Positions 41,589 through 51,178 of a stretch of DNA of 64,000 nt are shown here, piece by piece. This stretch comes from Myxococcota bacterium (GTDB lineage Bacteria; Myxococcota_A; UBA9160; UBA6930): positions 240,052-304,051 of the forward strand of contig JANQFK010000022.1 in the NCBI GenBank assembly GCA_028277885.1, in the 5' to 3' direction. Each line of letters begins with the position of its first letter. Positions within the stretch are counted from its first letter, which is position 1. Below the pieces are notes generated by a model that saw only the letters and a list, made by a program, of their open reading frames with translations, did no database searches and was not told the DNA's origin. The translations under genes were made by a program, and so were the position numbers.

Positions 41589-42350
41589 GTGGAAGACCGA
41601 CGCACCATCCTGATCGTGGACGACGTGCCGATGTTCCGCGAGCTCGAGTCCGTCTTCGTGGCGCGCTGCGGGCGGGTCATCACCGCCGAGAGCGGCGAGG
41701 AGGGCCTCGCCGCGGTCGAGCGCCAGCTCCCGGACGTGGTGCTCCTCGACTTCAGCCTGCCCGACATGGACGGCGAGAGCTTCTGCCGGCGGGTGCTCTC
41801 GGACCCCGAGACGGCCCACACGATCATCATCGCCATCACGTCCGGCGGCGACCCCGGGGACCACGAGCGGGCGATCCGCGCGGGCGCGGTGGACGTGCTC
41901 TCGAAGCCCCTGTCGCGCTCGACCCTGGTGGGCACGGTGGCGCGCTTCACCCGCGACGGCCCGGCTCGCGGCCTGCCCCGCATCGAGCTCTACGCGCCGG
42001 TGCAGATCGAGACCGTGAACGGAGTCCCGCGCCCCACCCGGGCCATCGAGGGCAGCCTGCGCAACCTCTCCCGCGGCGGGGTCTTCGTGGTGACCAAGCA
42101 GGCGCTCGACGCCGACAGCGAGGTGGAGCTGAGCTTCCGGCTGCCCGAGACCGAACGCGAGGTGACCTCGCGGGTGGCGGTGGTCTGGGCGCGCGAGTCC
42201 GACGAGTTCCAGAGTGCCGGCTTCGGCGGCCGCTTCCTCGACCTCGACCGGGAGCTGGCGCACTTCCTCGACGACTACGTCCACGAGCGCGGTGGGCGCC
42301 CGGACCGGGTGCCCACGAACCACCGCGTGCCGGTCGAGGTCGCGAGCTAG
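41589..42350 (+). CDS. Response regulator receiver-PilZ protein
   Basis: 253 residues, GTG start. Receiver domain (ILIVDDVPMFRELE; phospho-Asp in VVLLDFSLPDMDG near 55; Lys in VLSKPLSRS near 105) followed by a PilZ domain with the c-di-GMP-binding elements RxxxR-like TRAIEGSLR and NLSRGGVF. It should link a histidine kinase input to c-di-GMP level, without a DNA-binding domain. Its stop (GAGCTAG) is flush with repeat copy 2. Confidence 0.9.
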   Translation: MEDRRTILIVDDVPMFRELESVFVARCGRVITAESGEEGLAAVERQLPDVVLLDFSLPDMDGESFCRRVLSDPETAHTIIIAITSGGDPGDHERAIRAGAVDVLSKPLSRSTLVGTVARFTRDGPARGLPRIELYAPVQIETVNGVPRPTRAIEGSLRNLSRGGVFVVTKQALDADSEVELSFRLPETEREVTSRVAVVWARESDEFQSAGFGGRFLDLDRELAHFLDDYVHERGGRPDRVPTNHRVPVEVAS

Positions 42351-42475
42351 GCGGACGACCCAGGACGGGTCGGCTTCCGCCGCAAAGCGAGCCCGAAGGG
42401 CTCGCTCTGCCAGCTGCGATTCCGCTTCGCGGAACCTTTCGCGTCGTCGGCTGACCCTCTCGGGTCACCCTCCTG
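42351..42475 (+). repeat. Intergenic repeat, modules A and B, copy 2
   Basis: Same order as copy 1: GACGACCCaggacGGGTCGGC, GCGAGCCCgaaGGGCTCGC, then AGCTGCGATTCCGCTTCGC and GACCCTCTCGGGTCAC. It begins immediately after the TAG of the PilZ gene. Confidence 0.85.
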
Positions 42476-42588
42476 GCCGAGGGAGCCCGGGGGGCTCGGG
42501 CCTGGTAGCGCCGGGCCGTGTGCTGGGGCGCAGACGCCCTGGCACCCGGGATGCCGAGCGTCCGCGCCCCCACCAGGGGGGGGGGGAG

Positions 42589-43167
42589 CTACTCGTACAG
42601 CTCGCTCTCGTCGATGTGCTTGAGCGGGTTGGAGGAGCTCATCGGTCGCACGACCGAGACCACCCGATCGCCCTGGCGCACGACGGTCACGTGCCGCGTC
42701 ACGCTGCGGTTCGGTGCACGGACCCGGTGCCGGTCCACCACCAGGGGCTCCTGGCCGCGGCCGGCGTTGCTGGGCACGTTGACCGAGACGCCCCGGGAGA
42801 GGCGCAGCACGGTCTCGTGGCCCGGCGGCGTGGTGCGGTCCGCCCGGGTCTTCGCGTCGAGGTAGCCGTTCAGTGCGCGCAGGTGGGCCACCCGCGCGTA
42901 GAGCCGGTCGGCGTAGGTCACGTCCGAGGCGCTGTCCCGCGGCGTGTAGCGCGCGTAGCTCTCGAGCCCGTCGCGCATCACGGTCTTCCGCGCGCTCTCC
43001 TTGTAGCGCTCGGGAATCCGCTTGGGATCGTTCGTGTAGGCCTCGATGCCCTCTTCCGTGGTCCAGCCGAAGACCGTCCCCGCCGAGGCCGGGGCCGCGA
43101 GCGCCAGGGCCAGGACGCCGAGGGACGCCGTCTTCGTGATCCATCCAGCCAATTCGAGCTTCCGCAT
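42589..43167 (-). CDS. Secreted DUF4124-like protein
   Basis: 192 residues with a signal peptide (SLGVLALALAAPASAGT). The mature N-terminus (VFGWTTEEGIEAYTNDPKRIPERYK) has the DUF4124 look (periplasmic, function unknown); the rest is basic and helical with a beta end (RHVTVVRQGDRVVSVVRP). ATG at 43167 is preceded by GAGG. Transcribed toward the PilZ gene. Confidence 0.72.
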   Translation of the reverse strand: MRKLELAGWITKTASLGVLALALAAPASAGTVFGWTTEEGIEAYTNDPKRIPERYKESARKTVMRDGLESYARYTPRDSASDVTYADRLYARVAHLRALNGYLDAKTRADRTTPPGHETVLRLSRGVSVNVPSNAGRGQEPLVVDRHRVRAPNRSVTRHVTVVRQGDRVVSVVRPMSSSNPLKHIDESELYE

Positions 43168-43324
43168 GATGAGGACCTCCTCAGCGAAGGGAGTGGCCCG
43201 GCGGGCCCCCGAGGTGACGCCGCCCCCCCTCCCCCACCCGCAGGCGCGCCCGCAACCCCCCGGCATCCCGAGCGGATTTGACGCCGCGCCACGAGGGGCT
43301 AGCTTTCGGCGTCCCAGGCATTGC

Positions 43325-43401
<77 letters not shown>

Positions 43402-43408
43402 ATCCACC

Positions 43409-43438
43409 GGCCCCCGGAATCGCGAGGTTCCGGGGGCC
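43409..43438 (+). terminator. Terminator after tRNA-fMet
   Basis: Perfect 11-bp stem GGCCCCCGGAA/TTCCGGGGGCC, 8-nt loop, followed by TCGTCTTTCC, 8 bp after the tRNA. Confidence 0.8.
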
Positions 43439-43586
43439 TCGTCTTTCCGGGCCGCGAAGGCTCTGGGGGCGGTCCTCGGCCTGGAGACCGCGGTGTCGGC
43501 AAGCCCTCGAACCTTCAGGGGTTCCGGCCCGGTCTCGTGGGCTCGCGGATTGGCCCGCGGCCCGGGCGCTCGGATAGGCTCCTCGG

Positions 43587-45701
43587 ATGGAGCCGACCGG
43601 GGAGCAGGAGCACCGGGACCGGACCGGACCCGGGCCCCGGGACGAGCTCCTGGTCCTCCTCGGCCTCACCGGGTTCGCCGTCACGGAGCCGCTGCTGTCG
43701 GTGTTCGGGAGGAGCCCGTCGGTCTTCAACTACCACGACGTCGGCGGCGCCGGATTGGTGGCGTACGCCGTCGGGGTGGCGTCGGTGCCGCCCCTGGCGC
43801 TGTGGCTGGCGACGCGTCTCGTCGGCCTGGGCCACCGCCCGGCCGGGAGGGTCGTACACCTCGTCGCGGTGGCGGGGCTGGCGGGGCTGGCGGCGCTCCA
43901 GGTGGCGAAGTGGCAGCTGGGCGTCGGTCGGGGCGTCGTCCTCGCCGCGGTCGCGGTCTCGACGGGGATCGCGGTAGCGCTCGCCTACACCCGGTGGACG
44001 ATGGTCTCGAGCTGGCTGAAGCTCACCGCCGTGCTGCCGGCGCTCTCGGCGGCGCTCTTCCTGTTCGCTTCGGAGACCGGCGACCTGCTGCGGCCGGCTG
44101 CGACGAGCCGCGTCGCGACGCCGAATGAGGGCGCCCTGCCCTCGGTGGTGTTCCTGCTCCTCGACGAGTTCCCCACGAAGTCCCTCGTCGACGAGTCGGG
44201 GAACGTCGACCCGGTGCGGTTCCCCAACCTGGCCGCGTTCGCGCGAGAGGCGACGTGGTACCGGCTCTACACGACGGTGTCCGGGCTCACCGAGGTGGCG
44301 ATCCCGGTGGTCCTGACGGGCAAGGAGCCGACCTTCCAGGCCGCCGTGCACGCCAACTTTCCGGACAACCTCTTCTCCCTGCTCGCGCCCACGCACCGCC
44401 TGCGCGTATTCGAGTCGCCGACGGAGCTCTGCGCGATGCCCGAGTGCGACTTCCGGGGCAGCGGCACGACGGGGCGGGCCCGGTGGAGCGAGCTCTTCGG
44501 CCTCACGGCCTCGGTGCTTCGCCAGCGGACCTCGCTGTCGGGCGATCGGGCCGAACGCTTCGACGACTTCGAGGAGCGCTTCGCGCCGAGCCCCGCGGCT
44601 GGCGCACCGGAGCGCCAGCCACCGCGCGGGTTCGGCGAGGCGATGCGTACCGCGCAGGCCCTCGCCCGGCCGCTCCGCCTGGCGGAGTTCTCGGCGACCT
44701 TCGACGCTGCGGAAGGCGCCACGCTCTACTTCCTCCACCTCCTGCTTCCCCACATCCCCTTTCGCTTCTACGAGGACGGGCAGCCGTACGACGTCCCGGT
44801 CAGTCCGCCGAGCCGCTTCCTCTTCTCGGGGAACAACACCGATGGAGGCGAATGGGTCGCCACCCTCAGCGAGCAGCGCCATCTGCTCCAGGCGGAGTAC
44901 ACGGATCGGCTCATCGGCGACGTCATCGCCCGCCTCAAGGCGTCCGGGCTCTGGAACGATGCCCTCGTCATCATCACCGCCGACCACGGCGTCTCCTTCG
45001 AGCCCGGAACGGGGCGTCGCCAGCTCCGAGCCGCGTCGTTCGACGCCACGGCCTACACGCCCTTGTTCGTGAAGGAGCCGGGGCAGGCGGCGGGTCGCAT
45101 CGACGAGGCGAACCTCATGTCCTACGACCTGCTTCCGACCACCGCCGACATCCTCGGGATCGAGATCCCGTGGCCCGTGGCGGGCCGGTCCGCCCGCGAC
45201 CCGGCGCTCGCCGAGCGGCGGCAGGAGAAGATCTACTGGACCGGTCGCGGCCAGAGGATCACGGTCCCCGACGGAGCCGAGCGGTTCCCGAGGGCGACCG
45301 ACCGCTGGATCGGCGCCGTCGCGGAGCAAGACGACCGCCTGCGAGGCCTCCACGACGCGCTCGGATTGCACCCCTTCCTGGGGCGCGCACCCGAGGAGTT
45401 CGCGCTCCGAAGCGGGGGTCGGGTGACGGTCGCCCAGCTGGCGCGCCTGGAACGACCCGTCCCGGGCGAGCCCGCGCCCGGAATCGTCGTCGGAAACGTC
45501 GAGTCCGGCCCCGTCGACGGCACGATCGTGGTCGCGATCGACGGAGAGATCGTGACCGGCTCGCCGCTGTTCGCGTTCCGGGGTGTGGACCACACCTTTG
45601 CAGCGATGCTCCCGAAGGAGGCGCTCTCGGAGCAGAACGCGGTGCGCGTGCTGCTGGCCCGGGACGACGGGCTCAGCGAGTTCGCGGTGGCTGCCGACTA
45701 G
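43587..45701 (+). CDS. Sulfatase-like membrane hydrolase/transferase
   Basis: 704 residues. Five membrane helices in the first ~165 residues, then an alkaline-phosphatase-superfamily domain: VVFLLLDEFPTKSLV (metal Asp, nucleophile Thr), HFLLPHIPF-like LLLPHIPFRFY, and ITADHGVSFEPG (metal Asp-His). Members act at the periplasmic face as sulfatases or phospho-alcohol transferases on envelope glycans. The C-terminal ~150 residues are beta-rich. Its TAG (45699-45701) is the first codon of repeat module B copy 3. Next to a small membrane protein and a methyltransferase, a trio I have met in glycan loci. Confidence 0.85.
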   Translation: MEPTGEQEHRDRTGPGPRDELLVLLGLTGFAVTEPLLSVFGRSPSVFNYHDVGGAGLVAYAVGVASVPPLALWLATRLVGLGHRPAGRVVHLVAVAGLAGLAALQVAKWQLGVGRGVVLAAVAVSTGIAVALAYTRWTMVSSWLKLTAVLPALSAALFLFASETGDLLRPAATSRVATPNEGALPSVVFLLLDEFPTKSLVDESGNVDPVRFPNLAAFAREATWYRLYTTVSGLTEVAIPVVLTGKEPTFQAAVHANFPDNLFSLLAPTHRLRVFESPTELCAMPECDFRGSGTTGRARWSELFGLTASVLRQRTSLSGDRAERFDDFEERFAPSPAAGAPERQPPRGFGEAMRTAQALARPLRLAEFSATFDAAEGATLYFLHLLLPHIPFRFYEDGQPYDVPVSPPSRFLFSGNNTDGGEWVATLSEQRHLLQAEYTDRLIGDVIARLKASGLWNDALVIITADHGVSFEPGTGRRQLRAASFDATAYTPLFVKEPGQAAGRIDEANLMSYDLLPTTADILGIEIPWPVAGRSARDPALAERRQEKIYWTGRGQRITVPDGAERFPRATDRWIGAVAEQDDRLRGLHDALGLHPFLGRAPEEFALRSGGRVTVAQLARLERPVPGEPAPGIVVGNVESGPVDGTIVVAIDGEIVTGSPLFAFRGVDHTFAAMLPKEALSEQNAVRVLLARDDGLSEFAVAAD

Positions 45702-45762
45702 CTGCGATTCCGCTTCGCGGAATCTCTCGCGTCGTCGGCTGACCTTCTCGGGTCGGCCTCCT
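45699..45762 (+). repeat. Intergenic repeat, module B only, copy 3
   Basis: Begins with the stop codon TAG in CTAGCTGCG, then GATTCCGCttcGCGGAATC hairpin, CTCTCGCGTCGTCGGCTGACC and GACCttctcGGGTC-type pairing. Shares over 50 bp with the B modules of copies 1, 2 and 6. Confidence 0.85.
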
Positions 45763-45835
45763 GGCTGCGCGGAGTCGGGCCCGCCGGGCGCGCGCCCTGT
45801 TTGACCCCTGCGGACCCCCACGGTACCGTACCTCG

Positions 45836-46093
45836 ATGCGCGCTCGTCCGGGTATCGCCTCCACGCGACTGCGCCGGCTCCATGACGGCTTCCTGATCGT
45901 CGGGTTCTGGCTGCTCCTGCTTCCTCGTGAGGCCCACGCCTACCTCGACGCGGGCAGCGGCAGCTTGATCATCCAGGCGGTGGTGGCCGGCGCGGCGACG
46001 GCGATGCTGTACTTCCGCCGGTACTGGGCGAAGGTCAAGGCCGTGCCCCGGCGTCGCGCGCCGGGCAACGACGCCGAGGGCGATGACGACTAG
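45836..46093 (+). CDS. Small YLDAGSGSLIIQ-type membrane protein
   Basis: 85 residues; two hydrophobic stretches (FLIVGFWLLLLP and SLIIQAVVAGAATAMLYF) joined by YLDAGSG. Small proteins with a YLDxGxGSxxxQ core occur near nucleotide pyrophosphatase and envelope-sulfatase genes; function unknown. Overlaps the methyltransferase start by 11 bp. Confidence 0.75.
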   Translation: MRARPGIASTRLRRLHDGFLIVGFWLLLLPREAHAYLDAGSGSLIIQAVVAGAATAMLYFRRYWAKVKAVPRRRAPGNDAEGDDD

Positions 46094-47465
46094 CGTCTCC
46101 GGGTCCTTTCGGGACCCGAGCGGCCATCTCTTCCTCCACGAAGGCCGCATCCACCGCCGCGTCAATCCGGTCTACCGGTGCCACTACGAAGCCATGATGG
46201 CCTCGGGCTTCTACGAGGCCGTCGTGGGCGACGGCTCGCTGATCCGCCACGAGGAGGTGGAGCCCGCCGCGATCCCCGGACACGAGGACGCATACCGGAT
46301 CCTGCGCCCCGAGGTGATCCCATTCGTCTCGTATCCGTACGAGTGGAGCTTCAGCCAGCTGAAGGACGCCGCCCTGCTGACGCTCTCCCTCCAGAGGCGG
46401 GCGCTGGAGTTCGATCTCTCCCTGAAGGACGCCAGCGCGTACAACGTGCAGTTTCGCGAGGGCCGGCCCGTCTTCATCGACACCCTGTCGTTCGAGAGGT
46501 ATCCGGAGGGTCGCCCCTGGGTCGCGTACCGGCAGTTCTGCATGCACTTCCTGGCGCCCCTCGCGCTGATCTCCTATCGCCATCCAGGGCTGGGCAAGCT
46601 GCTGCGCGCATCCCTCGAAGGGATCCCTCTGGACCTCGCCAGCCGCGTCCTTCCCCTCCGGACACGCCTGCGACCCGGGCTGCTGACGCACATCCATCTG
46701 CACGCGAGGAGCCAGCGCGTCCACGGGAAGAGCGCGGCCAGCGCCGACGTCGCCCGGACCAGCCGGGTCTCCCGGATCGGCCTCCAGGGCATCGTCGAGA
46801 GCCTGGAGATGGCCGTGCGGAAGATCGGCTGGGAGCCCGTGGGCACCGAGTGGGGTGACTACTACGAGGACACCAACTACTCCTCCGAGGCCGAGGCCCA
46901 CAAGCAGGAGCTGGTGTCCGGATGGATCGACCAGCTGTGTCCGACCACGGTGTGGGACCTCGGCGCGAACACCGGCCGCTTCGGCCGAATCGCCTCGCAG
47001 CGGGGGATCTTCACGGTGGCCTGGGACGCCGACCCCGCCGCCGTCGAGAAGTGCTACCGCGATGCCCGGGCGGCCGGGGACGGCGCGATGCTGCCTCTGA
47101 TCGTCGATCTGATGAACCCGACGCCTCCGCTCGGCTGGGCCGGGAGCGAGCGAATGTCCCTCTCGGAGCGCGGGCCGGCCCACGTGGCCCTGGCGTTGGC
47201 CCTGGTGCACCACCTGGCGATCGGCAACAACGTCCCGCTCGATCGCATCGCCGAGTACCTGGGCTCGCTCTGCCGCTTCCTGATCGTCGAGTTCGTCCCC
47301 AAGACGGATTCCCAGGTGGCGCGCCTGCTTCGGACGCGGGAAGACGTCTTCCCGGACTACACGGTCACCGGCTTCGAGGCCGCCTTCGCCTCGCGGTTCA
47401 CGGTCCGCGATCGGCTGCCCATTCGCGACTCGGAGCGGCTGCTCTTCTGTCTCGAACGCCGCTGA
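46083..47465 (+). CDS. SAM-dependent methyltransferase, NoeA-like
   Basis: 460 residues. The N-terminal ~270 residues resemble nodulation-protein NoeA-type regions (VNPVYRCHYEAMMASGFY, DLSLKDASAYNVQF, PVFIDTLSFERY). A Rossmann methyltransferase core follows (TVWDLGANTGRFGRIA, WDADPAAVEKCYRDA, ALALVHHLAIGNNVPLDRIAEYL). The substrate is likely a glycan or lipid-linked sugar, given the neighbouring sulfatase-like and small membrane genes. Confidence 0.82.
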   Translation: MTTSVSGSFRDPSGHLFLHEGRIHRRVNPVYRCHYEAMMASGFYEAVVGDGSLIRHEEVEPAAIPGHEDAYRILRPEVIPFVSYPYEWSFSQLKDAALLTLSLQRRALEFDLSLKDASAYNVQFREGRPVFIDTLSFERYPEGRPWVAYRQFCMHFLAPLALISYRHPGLGKLLRASLEGIPLDLASRVLPLRTRLRPGLLTHIHLHARSQRVHGKSAASADVARTSRVSRIGLQGIVESLEMAVRKIGWEPVGTEWGDYYEDTNYSSEAEAHKQELVSGWIDQLCPTTVWDLGANTGRFGRIASQRGIFTVAWDADPAAVEKCYRDARAAGDGAMLPLIVDLMNPTPPLGWAGSERMSLSERGPAHVALALALVHHLAIGNNVPLDRIAEYLGSLCRFLIVEFVPKTDSQVARLLRTREDVFPDYTVTGFEAAFASRFTVRDRLPIRDSERLLFCLERR

Positions 47466-47555
47466 ACGGCTCGCCCTGCCGGGGTCGCCCCACCGGCAGC
47501 AGGCCCCGCGCCGGGGCGCCTGGGGGCGCGGCCGGAGGCGAGCCGGGCCGACTCC

Positions 47556-48803
47556 TCAGGGCAGCGCCTCGAGCGCGTCGTTGCGGCAGCCGGGCGGGCT
47601 CGCCACCGGGTTGCAGCGCGCCGGGGCGCCACCCGGGATCTGCACGAAGTAGTCGCTGAAGCCGGGGGCCGTGCTCGGCACCGGGAAGTCGGTGCTCACG
47701 AACTGCGCCCCGCTCGCCAGCGCGGCATCACGCCGCACGGTGTCACCGCTGCGCGCCTCCACGGTGTCCGAGTCGGCCCGCGTGCGGACGAGGTAGCCGC
47801 TCTGCACCAGGTCGGGGATGGCGGTCGGGCTCGCCAGGGGGTCGTTCACCTTGACGAAGGCGGCGTCGTCCTGGCCCGGTGTCGAGTTGGTGAACATCAC
47901 CCGGCCCGCGAGCGACGGGTGGCCGGCCAGGTAGTCGAGCCGCTCCTGGCCCCCGTTGTCCAGCGCGAAGAGGACCCGACCCCGCAGCTCGCCGAGGAAG
48001 GGCCAGCCGTCGCTCAGCACGGCCTCCTCGAGGGTGGGCCGCACGCCGCGCAGGTCGTCCGGCGTGAAGAGCTCGGCCTCGGAGAAGACCGTGCGGATCT
48101 CCGCGTCGAGTCCGTCGAAGTCCGAGGCGCCGAAGGCGCGGGCGGGCTCGGCGTCCCGCAGCCCCAGCTCGTCCACCACCGCACCGTTCCCGAAGGGACC
48201 GCTCTTGACCTCGACCAGCACCAGGATCGGCAGGTGGTCGGGGTTCGCGAGGGACCAGGCCTTCAGCTGCACGAGGCACTCGACGAGGCTCAGGCAGTGG
48301 GTCTCGAAGTCGAGGCTCGGGACGTGGAGCACCTTCAGGCCCGCGAGCACCAGCGGGAAGGGGCCGAAGGGGCTCTCGCCCACGAGGAGCGGACCCAGAC
48401 GCAGGAAGTACCGCCCGCCGTCGGGATCGGCGAAGACGTCGAGCTCCAGCTGGCGGATGCCCTGGGAGCCGAGCTGCGCGCCGAGCGGGAGGTGGCTGTA
48501 CTCCCACGCCTCGACGAGGGAGGTGAGGGAGAACAGGAAGTCGTAGAGCGCCGGGGTCGGCTGGAGGTGGTAGCTGTTGTGCGTGCCCAGCACCTGGATC
48601 TGGTTCAGGCGGACGCAATCGTCGGCGTAGACCCTCTCGAGCGTGGCCAGCAGGTTCTGGATCGGCGGCGGCAGGCCGGGGATGCCCTCCAGGATCCCGA
48701 TCGCCGCCGCGGTACCCGGGCAGTCCGTCGCCGCGGCCGGTGCGGCCCCGAGGCCCAGCAGCAGGCCCAGCCCGGCGACGGCTCCGACGACTCCGCTCCG
48801 CAT
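47556..48803 (-). CDS. Secreted PI-PLC-like phosphodiesterase (Ca-dependent, C1 type)
   Basis: 415 residues with signal peptide (AGLGLLLGLGAAPAAA). A TIM-barrel PLC-like domain: LGTHNSYHLQP (catalytic His, ~75), IRQLELDVFAD (metal acids), SLDFETHCLSLVECL (second His), then LEEAVLSDGWPFLGELRGRVLFALDNG. It fits the PI-PLC-C1-like family of secreted phosphodiesterases; the real lipid substrate is unknown. A second secreted phosphoesterase gene follows upstream (48916). Confidence 0.88.
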   Translation of the reverse strand: MRSGVVGAVAGLGLLLGLGAAPAAATDCPGTAAAIGILEGIPGLPPPIQNLLATLERVYADDCVRLNQIQVLGTHNSYHLQPTPALYDFLFSLTSLVEAWEYSHLPLGAQLGSQGIRQLELDVFADPDGGRYFLRLGPLLVGESPFGPFPLVLAGLKVLHVPSLDFETHCLSLVECLVQLKAWSLANPDHLPILVLVEVKSGPFGNGAVVDELGLRDAEPARAFGASDFDGLDAEIRTVFSEAELFTPDDLRGVRPTLEEAVLSDGWPFLGELRGRVLFALDNGGQERLDYLAGHPSLAGRVMFTNSTPGQDDAAFVKVNDPLASPTAIPDLVQSGYLVRTRADSDTVEARSGDTVRRDAALASGAQFVSTDFPVPSTAPGFSDYFVQIPGGAPARCNPVASPPGCRNDALEALP

Positions 48804-48855
48804 CCGCTCCCTCCTCCGCAAGACCCGCCTCGAGCCGTGCCTCTGCGCCGGGCTG

Positions 48856-48918
48856 GGAGGCCGACCCGGGGTGGGTCGGCTTCCGCCCCAGAGCGAGCCC
48901 GAAGGGCCCGCCCGGCTA
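48856..48918 (+). repeat. Intergenic repeat, module A only, copy 4
   Basis: GGAGGCCGACCCGGGGTGGG hairpin, CTTCCGCC, GCGAGCCCgaaGGGCCCGC, ending CTAG at 48915-48918, where CTA is the TAG stop of the metallophosphoesterase on the minus strand. Confidence 0.8.
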
Positions 48919-50622
48919 GCTCGCGTCCGCCTCCTCGAGCCGTGCCACGGCCTCCAGCACCAGGGGGTGCACGGTCTCCTGGGCCGAGCAGCGGTCGACC
49001 CAGTCGAGGGAGAGCCAACGCCACCAGCTCGAGCGGCCGATGGGCCAGAAGCCGTCGGGGCTGCCCCCCTCCGCGCAGCCGTCGGTGAAGCGCAGCACGC
49101 CGCGCTCGAGCAGGCGCTTCGCGTAGCGATGGCGGCCGTTCTCGGCATGGCGGAGTGCGCTCTCGGCGCGCCGCGCGAGCGCGCGGCCGGCGGAGCGGAA
49201 CAGCAGGTCGGCGGGCTCGAGGGCCGTGAGTGCGCCGATCAGCTCCTCGAACGCGAAGGCCACGCGCTGGTCCGCCGAGGGGACGAAGTAGTCCGCGTAG
49301 TCGATCCCGAGCACCCCGGTGGGCGAGCGCACCGAGTCGCGGAAGTCGAAGGGGTCCTGGGGGTCGTTGGCGAAGCCCAGCAGCCAGAGGCCCTCCCACT
49401 CGAGGATGTCGCCGAAGCCCTCGGGCGGGTCCCCCAGGAAGAGCTCGTCGAGGTAGCGCTCGTAGTAGGCTCGCTCCTCGGGCTCGTCGAAGTCCGGGTG
49501 CTGGAGCAGGAAGCCGTCCGGGGCACCGGTCGACTTGAAGAAGAACTCCAGCAGGTCGAAGTAGTCCTCCTCGCTCGCGCCCAGGACGTCGATGATCTGG
49601 TCGCGCTGGTCGTAGGCGAGGAAGATGGTCTCGACGTAGTGGTCGAGGGTGGTGCGCTTGCGGTCGAGGCTCGGCGAGTAGGTCTCGAAGCGGAACTCCT
49701 CGGCATCGAAGTCGAGCTCGTAGATGCGCAGGTAGCCGTCGCCGCCGTTCCGCGTGCTCTGGTAGTCGGTGAGGATCTGGATCACGGTCTTCGCCGCGCT
49801 GTTCAGGCCGTCGAGGCGCAGCCACTCGGCGTGGAAGTGGCCCGCGTGCACCATCAGGATGTTGGGGTGCTGGGTCACGAACTCGTCGAAGAAGTCCTGG
49901 GCGTTGTTGGGCTCGACCACCCCGTCCACGAAGTTGTCCTCGACGGTGGTCGAGCCGAAGAAGTTGATCCGCTCGCCGTAGCGACCGCCCACGATCTTCA
50001 GGTCGAACAGGTAGCGGTGGGTGCCGATGACGAAGATCGTGTCCGGGTTCGCCTGCACGATGCCCGTCGCCCAGTCGATCTCGGACTGGGGGTGGTCGAT
50101 GCTGAAGTTCAGGAAGCCGAGCTTGTAGGGGCCGTGCTCGAGCATCTGGAGGTTCGCGCCGCCTCCCGGCGACGAGGCCGTGAACCAGGGCCGGTCCTCG
50201 AAGAACTGCGGGCCGAAGTGGTCGAGGTAGTTCCGGGCGTAGTCGGGCGGGTGGTTGTCGTCGTGGTTGCCCATCACCGTGCCGTGGGGGATGTCGGCGT
50301 CGAGGAGCATGCGCATGGCGTCGGTGGCGAGCGCCCACTCGCCGAGGTCGTTGCCGTCCTGGACGATGTCGCCCAGGTGTCCCACGTAGCGGATGCCCCG
50401 GCTCTCCCGGTTGTCCACGATCCACTCGACCTGGTCGAAGAAGATGGCCCCGGTGCCCCTCGTGTCGGTCACCGCGGGGAAGCGGCCGTCGGGGAAGCGG
50501 TTCTCGGCGTACACCTGGGTGTCCGGCAGGGACACGAAGACGAAGGGATCGGCGAGGGCCGCCGAGGCCCCCAGCAGCAGGCCGACGGCGGCCAGGGTTC
50601 GCGCAACGGCAGCTCGGGACAT
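48916..50622 (-). CDS. Secreted calcineurin-like metallophosphoesterase
   Basis: 568 residues with signal peptide (AAVGLLLGASAALA). Metal motifs in order: SLPDTQVYA (~32), GHLGDIVQDGNDLGEW (~82-97), MGNHDDNHP (~118), and GHFHAEW (~260), with VIGTHRYLFDL between. The C-terminal ~250 residues are helical and unrecognised. Its stop lies in repeat copy 4. Cotranscription with the lipoprotein gene 16 bp upstream is likely. Confidence 0.86.
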   Translation of the reverse strand: MSRAAVARTLAAVGLLLGASAALADPFVFVSLPDTQVYAENRFPDGRFPAVTDTRGTGAIFFDQVEWIVDNRESRGIRYVGHLGDIVQDGNDLGEWALATDAMRMLLDADIPHGTVMGNHDDNHPPDYARNYLDHFGPQFFEDRPWFTASSPGGGANLQMLEHGPYKLGFLNFSIDHPQSEIDWATGIVQANPDTIFVIGTHRYLFDLKIVGGRYGERINFFGSTTVEDNFVDGVVEPNNAQDFFDEFVTQHPNILMVHAGHFHAEWLRLDGLNSAAKTVIQILTDYQSTRNGGDGYLRIYELDFDAEEFRFETYSPSLDRKRTTLDHYVETIFLAYDQRDQIIDVLGASEEDYFDLLEFFFKSTGAPDGFLLQHPDFDEPEERAYYERYLDELFLGDPPEGFGDILEWEGLWLLGFANDPQDPFDFRDSVRSPTGVLGIDYADYFVPSADQRVAFAFEELIGALTALEPADLLFRSAGRALARRAESALRHAENGRHRYAKRLLERGVLRFTDGCAEGGSPDGFWPIGRSSWWRWLSLDWVDRCSAQETVHPLVLEAVARLEEADAS

Positions 50623-50638
50623 GGCGGATCCTCTCGGC

Positions 50639-51088
50639 TCAGCGCGGCTCGAGTCGGTACACGACGCCGCGCTCCCGCTCCTCGGCGGAGGGCTCCCATT
50701 CGTACTTGCGCCTCATCGCCTGGAGGAAGCGCTCGAGCTCGGCCTCGTCCTCCACCCGCACGGCCTCCAGCTCGTAGATGCGGTCTCCGACGCGGAGCCG
50801 CACGTTGGGGTCGGCGGCGATGTGGCGCGCCCAGACGGCCTCCTCGCCGCGGCCCGAGGCCAGGTAGAAGCGCTCGCCCACCCCCGCACCCCAGACGTTG
50901 ACCGAGTACGGGTCCGAGGGGCGGGTCTCGACCTGGACGTTCGTCTCGCCGTCGGTGCTCGCCCAGTCCGCCGGGGGCGCGGAGGCCAGCTGGCCGGAGA
51001 GGCGGCCACCGGGCAGCGGACCGAGGGGCTGGCAGCCCAGGGCGAGAGCGAGGAGCGGCAGCCAGAGGATCGAGCGGCAGCGGGCCAT
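50639..51088 (-). CDS. Predicted lipoprotein, DUF2255-like
   Basis: 149 residues, signal peptide and lipobox (LPLLALALGCQPLG). The domain (YSVNVWGAGVGERFYLASGRGEEAVWARHIAADPNVRLRVG, then YELEAVRVEDEAELERFLQAMRRKY) follows the split-barrel pattern of DUF2255/deazaflavin-type proteins; a cofactor is not shown. Next to the metallophosphoesterase gene in the same direction. Confidence 0.78.
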   Translation of the reverse strand: MARCRSILWLPLLALALGCQPLGPLPGGRLSGQLASAPPADWASTDGETNVQVETRPSDPYSVNVWGAGVGERFYLASGRGEEAVWARHIAADPNVRLRVGDRIYELEAVRVEDEAELERFLQAMRRKYEWEPSAEERERGVVYRLEPR

Positions 51089-51178
51089 GGCCGCAGTGTG
51101 CCGCCGGTCCCGGTCCCGGCGCCACTGCCCCCGGGCGCCTACCGATCGGGGGCCCGTCGGGTGGCAGGCCGGGTGGCT

